This document shows positions 8,089 through 15,656 of a stretch of 20,615 nucleotides of DNA, piece by piece; position 1 is the first letter of the stretch; every line of letters begins with the position of its first letter. Source of the stretch: Pavlovales sp. CCMP2436 (Eukaryota; Haptophyta; Pavlovophyceae; Pavlovales); NCBI GenBank assembly GCA_026770615.1, contig MU631400.1:196933-217547 (forward strand). Direction: 5' to 3'. The notes below the pieces were generated by a model. It had not been told where the DNA came from. It saw nothing but the letters and a program-made list of their open reading frames with translations, and did not search any database. A program made the position numbers and the translations under genes.

Positions 8089-8691
8089 GTCGCTCATTGG
8101 GCATCCGAAAGGTGCGTGATCGCGCAGCACCCGCATCTCTCATTGCGCACCGTACTGGTCGTCTCTTCGTACCCGTACGATGCGGCACGCGCGCTATGCG
8201 AGCACGATGGCCGTGACGTGTTCACGTGCGCATCGTCAGACCTCGGGGAAGCCAGCCTGGTCGAGCGCCGCGCTTTCGCCGCGGCCTTCTTCCGTTTTGC
8301 ATTTGATCTGGCACAGCAGCTGCACGCCGTCGGGAGTATCGATCTTATGTCGGATGTGAAGCTCCAAAATGTGCTCTTCACAGGGGACGTGCGCTGCGCG
8401 AGCCAGGGTTCTTTCATCCTCGTTAATTTTGGGCGAGTCGGTCGATGGAATGTCGAGTCCGCCACCGCCTTCATGCACCCAATGCGCGACAGGCGAGGCC
8501 CGGCCACGTTTGACCAGGTCGTTTTTGCCGTAGCGCTCATGTACTTTGCAGTCCTGCATGGCAATTCGCATTGCCTGACCAGTAACTCTGTTCATCGATT
8601 GTTGTCAATTTTTTACTTGGCGTCGCCTGTTTGTTACTCTTCGGCGTCGTGTTGGCGTTGTTCACGGTCACCTTTCGTTTCTGAATGCTAG
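8089..8691 (+). pseudogene. Protein kinase-like C-lobe fragment, catalytically degenerate
   Basis: The plus frame (open from 7807, kinase-like from about 8089) resembles a kinase fold. It has HWASERCVIAQHPHLS, a hinge-like YPYDAARALCEHDGRDVF, then RRAFAAAFFRFAFDLAQQLHAVG and a catalytic-loop counterpart LMSDVKLQNVLF, where HRD has become MSD but Asp, Lys and Asn are kept. FILVNFGRVG follows, where the DFG Asp is Asn. ATAFMHPMRD and TFDQVVFAVALMYFAVLHG correspond to the activation segment and helix F. No glycine loop or VAIK lysine is visible upstream, where the ankyrin gene lies instead, so the N-lobe is missing. The last 40 residues overlap the opposite ORF. Pseudokinase or decayed viral kinase; no substrate can be inferred. 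Confidence 0.5.
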
Positions 8692-9022
8692 CGATTGCCG
8701 CGCGCAAAGGTACGAGCACGTAAACACGACTTATGTGTGCGTAGTTGATGGGGTCATACACGAAGAAACGATACATCGTCTCCTGTATCATATTTACGCC
8801 ATGTGCTAGCAGTATCTCCTCGACGATGCTCCACATGGAGTGTGAATGCTTGTTGTTGAAAAGGTTGCGGTTTACTCCCGGAACGGGAATATATTTGAAA
8901 TGCACATGAAACGGATACTTATTTTTAATCATATTTGCATCCGCACCCATGCCTCTGAGGATCACGAGATTCCAATCAAGGTGCACAACGGGTGGAATCA
9001 TATCCAGCATCAGTTTTGACAT
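8537..9022 (-). CDS. Hypothetical protein, 161 aa, unrecognised
   Basis: The frame starts MSKLMLDMIPPVVHLDWNL and continues with ILRGMGADANMIKNKYPFHV, HFKYIPVPGVNR, HSMWSIVEEILLAHG and ETMYRFFVYDPINYAHISRV. The first 110 residues look like a folded mixed alpha/beta domain. The tail (about 115-150) is Asn/Thr/Lys-rich and probably disordered. The C-terminal 50 residues overlap the kinase-like ORF antisense. No signal peptide or membrane helix is apparent. I do not recognise a family. It sits back-to-back with the small ORF at 9065, sharing a gap of about 40 bp. Confidence 0.5.
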   Translation of the reverse strand: MSKLMLDMIPPVVHLDWNLVILRGMGADANMIKNKYPFHVHFKYIPVPGVNRNLFNNKHSHSMWSIVEEILLAHGVNMIQETMYRFFVYDPINYAHISRVYVLVPLRAAIASIQKRKVTVNNANTTPKSNKQATPSKKLTTIDEQSYWSGNANCHAGLQST

Positions 9023-9064
9023 TCGTGGAGTGAGTCGGAAGAGTATACGAAAGATCCAGAGACG

Positions 9065-9181
9065 ATGGCCAGTGAAATCTCAGCGCTCATGAACAGCAAC
9101 TCGCCAATGGCCACGCAGCTCGGAGGTGCACCGCCCTACGGCGGCGCGCAATCGCCGCAGCAGCAGCAGCAGCAGCAGTAG
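9065..9181 (+). CDS. Small ORF, 38 aa, ending in polyglutamine
   Basis: ATG at 9065 begins MASEISALMNSNSPMATQLG and the ORF ends GGAQSP followed by seven Gln and TAG, encoded by a (CAG)7 run. The frame is open about 15 codons further upstream. It overlaps the 3' end of the LamG ORF on the other strand, so only one of the two is likely to be real over 9136-9181. The composition (Gln/Pro/Gly) would suit a short disordered protein or a cut-off N-terminus. Confidence 0.3.
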   Translation: MASEISALMNSNSPMATQLGGAPPYGGAQSPQQQQQQQ

Positions 9182-9822
9182 ACGTCCACGTCCACGGTGG
9201 TGCAGTACTGCCTCGCCCACCGGTTGTCGTAGGTCCCCAGCGCCTTGCCCACGCCCCCGACGATTGGCTGCACCACGTCCGCGTCCACGGTGGTGCAATA
9301 CTGCCTCGTCCACTGGTTGTCGTAGGTCCCCAGCCCCTTGCTCGACCCGCCGACGATTGGCTGCACCACGTCCGCGTCCACCGCGCGCACCGTCGCGTTG
9401 TCGCTGGCGAGCCGCGTGGAGATCAGGCTGTAGGTAGAGAGCCCCCCGCTGATCGCGACGACCTCGGCCGTGGTGAATGCGACCGCGTCGTACAGCCGTA
9501 TGTCTCGGTAGGCGATGTTGGCGCAGCCGGGCCACGTGGTGCCAATCGCTCCGACGACGAAATACCGGTCGGTGTTGTACTGGTGCGTGACGACCGCGCT
9601 GTTCACACTCTGTAAAACACCGTCGAGAAAGAGCGTGCAGCCGGTCGTGCTTCCAGTGAGCGCAACGTGCACGTGTCATCTTTGCTATTGGAAATTGCGG
9701 GACTTTAAAATGCGGTCCATCGACTGCCACCCTGAAGGAGACCTCGGGAAGATCCGCGCTATAAAATGTCATGCCCCAGTCTTTTTCACCGACTTCTTCA
9801 AGAAAAGAATCAAATGTCCGTG
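9136..9822 (-). pseudogene. LamG/concanavalin-like domain protein with tail-fibre-type repeats, one frameshift
   Basis: The minus frame from about 9822 (FLEEVGEKDWGMTFYSADLP, onward to PQFPIAKMT) joins by a single-base frameshift near 9677 to VHVALTGSTTGCTLFLDGVL and ...VVGAIGTTW, IAYRDIRLYDAVAFTTAEVV. These are the strand pattern of a LamG_3-type jelly roll (HVAxT, FLDG, I/RxxxLYDxxL). Two 31-residue repeats follow, each containing QPIVGG, LGTYDN(R/Q)W and QYCTTVD (9184-9369). LGTxxNRW repeats are typical of fibre or appendage proteins of phages and large DNA viruses, so a virion-surface glycan-binding role is inferred. The frame ends in poly-Cys from the CAG run, possibly not native. The N-terminus overlaps the neighbouring plus ORF. 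Confidence 0.55.
9184..9369. repeat. Two tandem 93-bp coding repeats
   Basis: Units 9184-9276 and 9277-9369 are near-identical, and a third starts at 9370 before diverging. Each encodes 31 residues with QPIVGG and LGTYDN(R/Q)W. Being a multiple of three, the unit can expand without breaking the frame. Confidence 0.85.
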
Positions 9823-10443
9823 ACTAATCCATTTTATCTTAGAAGAGCGGCCTTGATATATCGTGCGAATGCGTACCAGCGCCGAGTTGAAAACATTGAG
9901 CAAAATATACTGAAGCTGACTCGCTGCGAGCGATGCCTCCACTTGGATGTGGGTTTTGCGAAGAAATTTGCTAGTCTGCCGAAGGGCCCTCACGGTGGAA
10001 ATTGGAAATGGAAATGGTATGTTGGGCTTGTAAACCACCGAGGTGTCGCTTGCGAAGCGCGACTTGTGCTCTCGACGTTTCAGAATGACATAGGTAAAAT
10101 GGCCAAGCGGATAGAGCAGTTGCTCAAGCAGCGAGCATTAGACGAGAGCGCACGCAATGCGGTATCGGATTTCGCGGAACTGCTCGGACCCTACCTCGCC
10201 ATGAACCTCATGTGCAAACAGAGAGGGGGCGCGTGCACCTCTCACATATTAATAATGGAATTCATTCCAAGAATGTATTCCGACTTCAAACGCAGGTATG
10301 ATAGCGTCATGCGTGCAGCTGTACGCGCGAAGCCGCAACTCGCGCCAGGTCTCAAGCGAGTAAGCCGCGCGGGTTTTGGAGCGGAGAAAAAGCGGATCTG
10401 CTCAATTGCGAATCGTGTAGCACCAACTCGAGCAAAAAAGTAA
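9814..10443 (+). CDS. Hypothetical basic protein, about 210 aa
   Basis: The frame is open from 9766, but the second Met (9814, MSVTNPFYLRRAALIYRANA) is preferred because upstream codons overlap the LamG ORF. It continues YQRRVENIEQNILKLTRCER, LHLDVGFAKKF, then a GGNWKWKWYVGLVNHRG segment and helical blocks (KMAKRIEQLLKQRALDESAR; AVSDFAELLGPYLAMNLMC). The C-terminal 50 residues are strongly Arg/Lys-rich, so nucleic-acid binding is possible. No membrane helix or signal peptide is seen and no family is recognised. It is intron-less, with a short AT-rich spacer after the stop. Confidence 0.55.
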   Translation: MSVTNPFYLRRAALIYRANAYQRRVENIEQNILKLTRCERCLHLDVGFAKKFASLPKGPHGGNWKWKWYVGLVNHRGVACEARLVLSTFQNDIGKMAKRIEQLLKQRALDESARNAVSDFAELLGPYLAMNLMCKQRGGACTSHILIMEFIPRMYSDFKRRYDSVMRAAVRAKPQLAPGLKRVSRAGFGAEKKRICSIANRVAPTRAKK

Positions 10444-10582
10444 GGAGATCAACTACAATGTACAACAATCTTAGTAAAGACTACAACGAAACCAAAGGAC
10501 AAAGGCGAAAAATTGAATATAAACTGGAAGCAGATCAAAGAAAGACTGGAAAAAATAAAGGCGTTCGAAAAAGGTCAATTGA
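10444..10582 (+). other. A-rich end of the virus-like block
   Basis: After the TAA of the preceding ORF the same frame stays open and reads a Lys/Glu-rich, helix-like stretch (NWKQIKERLEKIKAFEKGQL). A second frame starting MYNNLSKDYNETKGQRRKIE at 10458 is also open. Either could be a cut-off viral coding sequence. The change to GC-rich copia sequence occurs at about 10582-10587. Confidence 0.4.
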
Positions 10583-11799
10583 ATTATCCGCACGCGGCGA
10601 GGCGAGCGCGGTAAACGCCGTTGCTCTTGATCTTGAAGAACCAGACGGAGTTGAGGATGATCTCGTCTGGTTCTCGGCGATTGATCTCGCGGATGACTGC
10701 AAGTTCGCGGATGACTGACCTCTCTCCGCATCGCTCCGAGCCACTCCTCGCGTTGCAGTGAGGCCAAAGCTTCTACTACAGTGCGAGGGGCGGTGGGCAG
10801 ATCTGGGTTTGGAGCGGATATAGCACCCGGGAGGATGAAGAGTAGTTTGGGCTCGGTTGCCGTGGCAGCTAAAGCGGAATGGTTGGCTGCTAGGACGGTG
10901 GTGGAAAGGTGCGCAAGTGGCTCTGGCGTGGCCGGCATCGGAAAGGAGGGACCGCTATTCGGCGCGTCGTCCAGCTGCGGCTCGAGTATGCGTGGTAGTG
11001 GCGAGGAAGGACCGCTGCTGTGGGCTGGGGGGAGCAGGTCAGCTGCGGGAGGTGGCGTTTCTATTGGCTGTTCGTAGATCGCCGCGTTCCGGATGAGCGT
11101 TCTCTGGGTGTAGGGTGTTGTGTCACAGAGATTGTGGACGCGATGCCCCGGATGAGCGTTCGGGGTGTTATCTGCGGCGGCTGCTGGATTTGCGGCGGCG
11201 GTCGGATTTGCGGCGGGGGATGGATAGGCGGCGGCGATAGGATTGGCGGCGGCGGTCGGTTTTGCGGCTGGTTATGGATAGGCGACGTCGAAAGGATTGG
11301 CGGCGGCGGTCTGTGGCGCGGCGCCGGGCGCTGAGGCAGTGTAGGGATTGTATCTGCGGGATTTGGTGGAGACGATTGTGTGGGTTCGCCGACTAAGTTC
11401 TCGTCGAAGCATGGGTCGGAGGTTAGAGGGGCGGGTGGTGCGAGCGAATCAACACGCGTAGATGGTGTCGTCGCGATGTTGATCGGGATGAGCGTTTCGG
11501 ATTGGCTCGTGCGATACGTCTGTGCATCGTAGATGGGGAACGCCGTTTCCTGCACGTAAACTGATGCCGACACGACGACTGCGCCGGTGTCTGGGAGGAG
11601 AACGACGTAGCCCGCCTTTAAGAATAGGGTCTTCGCTCTGCCGAGGTATATGCCGGCCACGGCGTGCAGCGAGAACTTGTACGTGTTGCGCAAATGCACG
11701 AACGCCCGCGCTTCCGGGATGCGGTCGAGCGCGTAGTTCCATAGTCGGGCGAATCGCAGCTCGAATGGTGTCGGCGAGCCAGGTTTGGCGATCTGCGGC
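10583..11799 (-). pseudogene. Copia pol: post-integrase region, proline-rich linker and RT N-terminus
   Basis: From right to left it reads NLLPQIAKPGSPTPFELRFA, then LWNYALDRIPEARAFVHLRN, YKFSLHAVAGIYLGRAKT and GYVVLLPDTGAVVVSASVYV, the post-integrase region of copia polyproteins. A long Pro/Ile/Gln-rich linker with degenerate repeats follows (about 11150-11330). Then come RTVVEALASLQREEWLGAMR and VWFFKIKSNGVYRARLAACG, the start of the copia RT. Frameshifts occur near 11110, between two copies of ACGCTCATCCGG, and near 10715. The frame stops abruptly at the virus-like block. Confidence 0.88.
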
Positions 11800-11808
11800 A
11801 GGAGGTTG
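11800..11808. repeat. Target-site duplication, left copy
   Basis: AGGAGGTTG directly abuts the left arm of the Mutator-like element and matches AGCAGGTTG at 16580-16588 in 8 of 9 bases. Deleting the element plus one copy joins the copia integrase and linker in frame (NLL then PQIAKPG). Confidence 0.85.
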
Positions 11809-12040
11809 CGCCCGATTTATAGTCAGACCGTCTGAATTTAACTGCAGCCAGACCGACTGATTTTAACTGCCTTCAGGCGTAAACACCTTGGCTCGCGCGT
11901 GCGCCCTTGGCCGCGCGCACCGCTCACTACCGCGCACGAGGCTCGGAGACCGACCGCGCACAGCTATGGCGGCGGGCTCGGCGGCGGAGGCGGGCTCGGC
12001 GGCGGCGGGCTCGGCGGAGGCGGGCTCGGCGGAGGCGACT
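11809..12040 (+). repeat. MULE left terminal inverted arm, distal part
   Basis: This part is about 90 percent or more identical, over at least the first 180 bp, to the reverse complement of the right end down to about 16365. It includes the first codons of the transposase ORF (ATG at 11966). Two copies of a 22-bp motif (CAGACCG[T/A]CTGA[A/T]TTTAAC, then TGC) lie at 11824-11845 and 11849-11870. In the first copy, CAGAC-C-GTCTG is palindromic. These are plausible transposase-binding sites. Confidence 0.8.
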
Positions 12041-13131
12041 GCCAAGGCGGCTTCCAAGGCGGCGGCGGCGGCGCGCGTTGCGGAGTTCTTCGATCGCATC
12101 GAGGACTTCCTCGGGCCGGAGCGCACGAAGGACTTCAAGACTGCCTTGAAGAACATCCGAACACTCCACAAGGATCGCGTTGCGACGCGCGCATTGATGA
12201 TCGAGGAGCTGTACAAGTTCATCCCCCCGGAGACGGACTTGAGCCGGGAGCTGGAGAAACGGTTGTCGCAGGAGCTCCGCGTCGAGTACGCCGCGTTTGG
12301 CGCGCAGCTCACCGCGGCCGAACGCGGGTTCGAGATGCGCGGTGACGACTCGGGCGCGCCTGCTGCCGACGGCTTCCCCGGTGCGCCTGCTGCCGACGGC
12401 TTCCCCGGTGCGCCTCCTGCCGACGGCTTCGACGGCGCTGCCGCTGCTGCGCAGGGCTCCACTCTCCGCTCGCCGGCTGAGATCGCGGCGGCTAAACCGA
12501 GGAAAGGCTCGTCTTTGAAGGCGGAGCGCGACGTGATGCGTTCAGAGAGCTTCCCCAGGGCCCGTTCTCGTCGAAGGACGCGATCGCGCACGCCTACGAG
12601 CGGTATGCCAAGGAGACGGGTCACTGCATGCCCGACTCTGGACGGGTCACCGCAAGTCGGCGCCCAGAGTCGAGCTCGACGACTCCAACATCTGCCCGTG
12701 GACTGTGACCTTTGAGCGCTCGACGGCTGGCTTTGTGATTTTGCACGCCTGCTGCGAGCACTCCAGCCACCAGCATGTCGAGCCCAAGGTGCTGAGCGAG
12801 GCGGAGTGCTCGCTCACCTACACCGAATACGAGACTAAAATCCCGGACCAGCTCATCAACCTCGTGAAGGACGACATCAAGCTCCTCAGCCCGAGACTCG
12901 AAAAGATCAAGCGCTTCATCGACGCCAAGGCGCAAGCGCTCAAGATCGAGATCACGTGGCTGTACAACGACGTATACAACCTCTTCAACACTACTCTCGC
13001 CGAGAAGGAGTACGACGCGACCGGCCTGGTCGATCTGCTGATGAAGCGCAAAGATGAGCTGGGCCTAGCGTACAAACTCCGCTTCGGGAAGGACGGCCGG
13101 CTCGCGCAGGTCTTCTTCGAGATGGTGCACG
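11966..13131 (+). CDS. MULE transposase, N-terminal part
   Basis: ATG 11966 opens an Ala/Gly-rich leader. A helical segment follows (ARVAEFFDRIEDFLGPERTK, DFKTALKNIRTLHKD), then three 9-residue repeats GAP(A/P)ADGF(P/D) (about 12352-12435) and a basic stretch. A FAR1-like segment (GPFSSKDAIAHAYERYAKET) follows in another frame near 12555. Then comes NICPWTVTFERSTAGFVILH with CCEHSSHQH, like the Cys/His N-terminal domain of MuDR/FAR1 proteins. It continues through helices to QVFFEMVH at 13131. Two frame changes (about 12550 and 12660) may be tiny introns or decay. The last exon ends at a GTGCGC donor. Confidence 0.65.
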
Positions 13132-13334
13132 TGCGCTCAGCCTAGCTCTCGCCTCCTTCCTAGCCCTCGCCCTAGTCCTGATCCCAGCCCTAGCCCCAGC
13201 GCCCCAGCCCTGATCCTGACCCTGCGCCGTGTGCCGTGCGCAGGAGGGCGCTGCCGGCGAGTGGGCGATCCGCGGCGAGGAGAACATCTTGCTCTTCGAC
13301 ACGACCTGGGGCACAAATATCTACGGCATAAAGC
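13094..13334 (+). repeat. MULE left arm, proximal part (second block of inverted homology)
   Basis: This block, from CAGGTCTTCTTCGAGATG to AATATCTACGGCAT, is the reverse complement of about 16109-16357. In the right arm it lies next to the distal block, whereas here about 1.05 kb separates the two. Confidence 0.8.
13132..13243 (+). other. Intron in the MULE transposase gene
   Basis: GTGCGC...GTGCGCAG, 112 nt, made largely of CCCTAG/CCCCAG/CCTGATCC tandem motifs. Removing it joins QVFFEMVH to EGAAGEWAIRGEENILLFDT in phase. The same intron is present in the inverted right arm. Confidence 0.75.
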
Positions 13335-13426
13335 TGGGCTGCTTTTCGACGATCGGCAGCGACGGCCAGACGATTATCCTCGGCGCGACCATCCTCATCA
13401 ACGAGAACGAGCGGTCGTTCGAACAG
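13244..13426 (+). CDS. MULE transposase exon with first catalytic Asp
   Basis: The exon encodes EGAAGEWAIRGEENILLFDT, then TWGTNIYGIKLGCFSTIGSD and GQTIILGATILINENERSFE. LLFDTTxGTNxYGxKLG with later ESFEx is the hallmark of the MULE/MuDR DDE domain; the Asp of FDTT (13298-13300) is the first metal-binding residue. The exon runs into a poly-T tract after GAACAG. A strict GT donor (CA|GTTT) would put the next exon out of phase, so the boundary is ambiguous. Confidence 0.85.
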
Positions 13427-14322
13427 TTTTTTTTTTTTTTTTTAGTAGTATAACTATGAATTATACCTCTACTACTACTCGGACACACAACTTCAACTCT
13501 ACCAAGCACAAGTACGCCTGTGTAATTTCACAGTGCCCCCCCTTCCCCCCCCTGCACAACCCCAGTCCTAGCCTGAACCCCAAACCCAATTCCAACCCTA
13601 ATAATAAAAATAATTATTATTATAATAGTAGCAGTAGTAGTAGTAATTGTCATAATAATTACAACTGTAATAATACCAGCATTACTAGGAGAAGGAGGAG
13701 TAGTAATGATAATAGTAATAGCACTAATGCCATTAAGAATAATAAGGATAATTATATTAATCAATATGATTATTAATATAATTATGAGCACGAATACGAG
13801 TACGAGTATGATTATGTTTATGATTAGGATTAGGATTATGATTATATTCATCATTATTATCATTATTTTTATAGTTATAATTATAATTATTGTGAGTTTA
13901 AGTTAGATAAAAACCATAATAGTGAAATAGTGATAATAATTGCATAATAATTATATTCATTGTTGTTATAATTATAATTTTAATCATAAGTATTGTGCGT
14001 ATAAGTTTAAAAATAAAACCCACAATACTGATAATAATTATATACTCATTATAATTATATACTCATTATAATTATCTCTATAGGGGTACATTCAATTTTA
14101 CTAGTATTACACCTATAAAACTATAACTACCGCAATATATATATATATTGTCATCTTTATCATAGTACTCGTAACAATTATTTTAGTTATTATTAAATAA
14201 ATTATAGGTATAATAAGAATTACCATAATTATTATCATCATCATTATAGGGATCATAATCATAATCATAATCCGTATTAAATACAATGATAATGAAAATA
14301 ATGATAACACTAATTATCGTAG
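13427..14322. repeat. AT-rich simple-sequence block splitting the transposase catalytic domain
   Basis: An 896-bp block begins with about 17 T. It continues with a short C-rich part (13535-13600), then long stretches of TAATAAT, TAGTAG, ATTATNATTAT and (AT)n. Tandem copies of a TATAATTATATACTCAT-type unit lie near 14037-14070. Composition jumps from GC-rich coding to extreme AT and back at TCGTAG|GGC (14322/14323). It may be an expanded intron or an insertion. All open frames within it are compositional. Confidence 0.8.
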
Positions 14323-14757
14323 GGCTTTTCGGCATTTCTCGAGACTTTCAAAGTCGCGCCGCGCGTGATCATCACGGACGGCGACGTGGCGATCGCTCTC
14401 GCCATCGCAACCGTCTTCCCATCGAGCCGGCACGTCCTCTGCGTGTACCACCTCAGCCTCAACTTTAAAACGCACATCTTCCCGCTCTTCGCCAACGACG
14501 CCGAGGCGTGGAACCAGCAGTCTAGGTGCTTCTGGCGGCTTGCAAAGGAGACAGATGAGCGCTCGTGGGACATGTTTGACGAGGAGTTCGACGAGCTTGT
14601 CGCGTCCGTCGAGGGGCTGGTCATCGACCTTGACTCGGAGACATGGAAGAAGCGCGATTCCGCGCTCACCTGGCTCGAGTCGCTCCGCAAGCGCTGCAAG
14701 CAGTGGGCGTACCGCTTCACGTGGGGCGAGCTGACTCTCGGCGCGAACTCGTCGCAG
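14323..14757 (+). CDS. MULE transposase exon with second catalytic Asp and CxxH
   Basis: The exon encodes GFSAFLETFKVAPRVIITDG, then DVAIALAIATVFPSSRHVLC and VYHLSLNFKTHIFPLF, matching the MULE consensus (P..IITDGD.A...AI..VFP...H.LC.WH...N). The Asp of TDG (14377-14379) is the second catalytic residue, and CxxH follows. The helical insert region continues to WGELTLGANSSQ. The exon ends with a clean donor CAG|GTAAAC at 14757/14758. The phase agrees with the 14323 start. Confidence 0.88.
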
Positions 14758-15128
14758 GTAAACTTTTTTTTTTTTTTTTTTCGATTCGATTCGATTCGAT
14801 TTTTTATATTTATGATAGGGATTCAAGCTGGCGTCTGACTGTTCTGAATGTTGTGCTAGTCTGAGCGCTGCGTCGCCCATTGCCTGCTGCGTCGCCCAAG
14901 CCAGCGCAGTCGACTAAGGCACACCTTCACACACTCACACACTCCACCCCCAAACAGGCCTACCCGGACTTAGCCGAACTTTCTTTCCCCCTTCCAAACT
15001 CTCCCTCCCGGACTCCTGCCGCCCTACTCACACGCGTTGCGTTACTGTGGTATTTGCTGTGCTCTTCTGCAGTGTGCCATGCGAGCACTGCCTCGCTGTG
15101 TGCCATTTCCTCTTAAGTCAAGGACTAG
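14758..15128 (+). other. Intron-containing region of the MULE gene
   Basis: It starts GTAAAC followed by 18-20 T and a (CGATT)n run (about 14782-14802). A short exon may lie at about 14862-14925 (SERCVAHCLLRRPSQ, after GTGCTAG), roughly where the conserved E-containing motif is expected, but this is uncertain. CA/CCCC-rich sequence and a pyrimidine-rich stretch lead to CTAG at 15125-15128. Confidence 0.4.
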
Positions 15129-15656
15129 GACAACGCGATCGGCTTGGAGCTCTCCGACTTTGCAGTCGCGTGGCGCACGTCCTCGGACGCGGACAAGTTC
15201 AACGCACGCCGGGACCAGACGTTCGCCTCCGCCGTCTTCACGTCTGCAGCCCCCAGTATAACACTCTCGCGCGATGACCGGCTGCTCCTCATGACGGGCG
15301 AGGCGCGTACCGTCATCGCCGCGTGTGCTGGCGACGAGAGGCTTACGGCTGAGCTCTGCTTCGCTCTCAAGGGCATATTTGACAAGGCAGGTACGGCTGG
15401 GCACGTGACTCCGAACCCGGAGAAGAAAAGCAAGAAGGCTGGTGGTGGTGGTGCTGCTGCTGCTACTGCTGCGGGCGAGGAGGCATCGGCGGCGCACGCT
15501 GCCAATCCGCCGGTCCCGCCTGCCAAGGCAGGGCGGCGCCGCAAGAAGCGCTTCCTGAGCACGGGAGAGACGCCGGCGGCCAAGAAGCTGAAGGCGGCCA
15601 AGAAGCTCAAGGCGGCCAAGAAGCCCAAGGCGGCCAAGAAGCCCAAGGCGGCCTAG
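15129..15656 (+). CDS. MULE transposase C-terminal exon with lysine-rich repeat tail
   Basis: The frame DNAIGLELSDFAVAWRTSSD runs without interruption to a TAG at 15654-15656. It contains FNARRDQTFASAVFTSAAPS, then helical RDDRLLLMTGEARTVIAACA and ELCFALKGIFDKAG. A low-complexity Gly/Ala linker follows (GGT/GCT runs), and then a tail of four AAKKxKAAKKx-type repeats from an 18-bp unit (about 15580-15650). The tail resembles linker-histone C-termini and could bind DNA or act in nuclear import. Assignment to the transposase rests on position and strand. Confidence 0.55.
   Translation, partial: DNAIGLELSDFAVAWRTSSDADKFNARRDQTFASAVFTSAAPSITLSRDDRLLLMTGEARTVIAACAGDERLTAELCFALKGIFDKAGTAGHVTPNPEKKSKKAGGGGAAAATAAGEEASAAHAANPPVPPAKAGRRRKKRFLSTGETPAAKKLKAAKKLKAAKKPKAAKKPKAA

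Larger units (their letters stand above)
7757..10582. mobile_element. Captured virus-like gene block inside the copia RT
   Basis: The RT reads up to ...YRARLAACG near 10585 and resumes at about 7756 with PSMTPLYMACG, so about 2.8 kb of foreign sequence interrupts one domain. Roughly 15-20 RT residues also appear to be missing. The block packs five or more intron-less ORFs on both strands with short gaps and looks less GC-rich than its flanks. Ankyrin repeats, a kinase-like ORF, a LamG protein with LGTYDNRW repeats and orphan ORFs together resemble nucleocytoplasmic large DNA viruses of algae. I saw no terminal repeats or target duplication, so repair-mediated capture is more likely than transposition. 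The viral origin is inferred from gene content alone. Confidence 0.55.

Noticed and set aside
11061..11334. Gly/Trp-rich plus-strand ORF (ICGGG repeats)
   Set aside because: It is the complement of the proline-rich copia linker, which reads in frame with pol on the minus strand.
13528..14310. Ile/Asn-rich ORFs resembling membrane proteins
   Set aside because: They are translations of AT-rich simple repeats on both strands.
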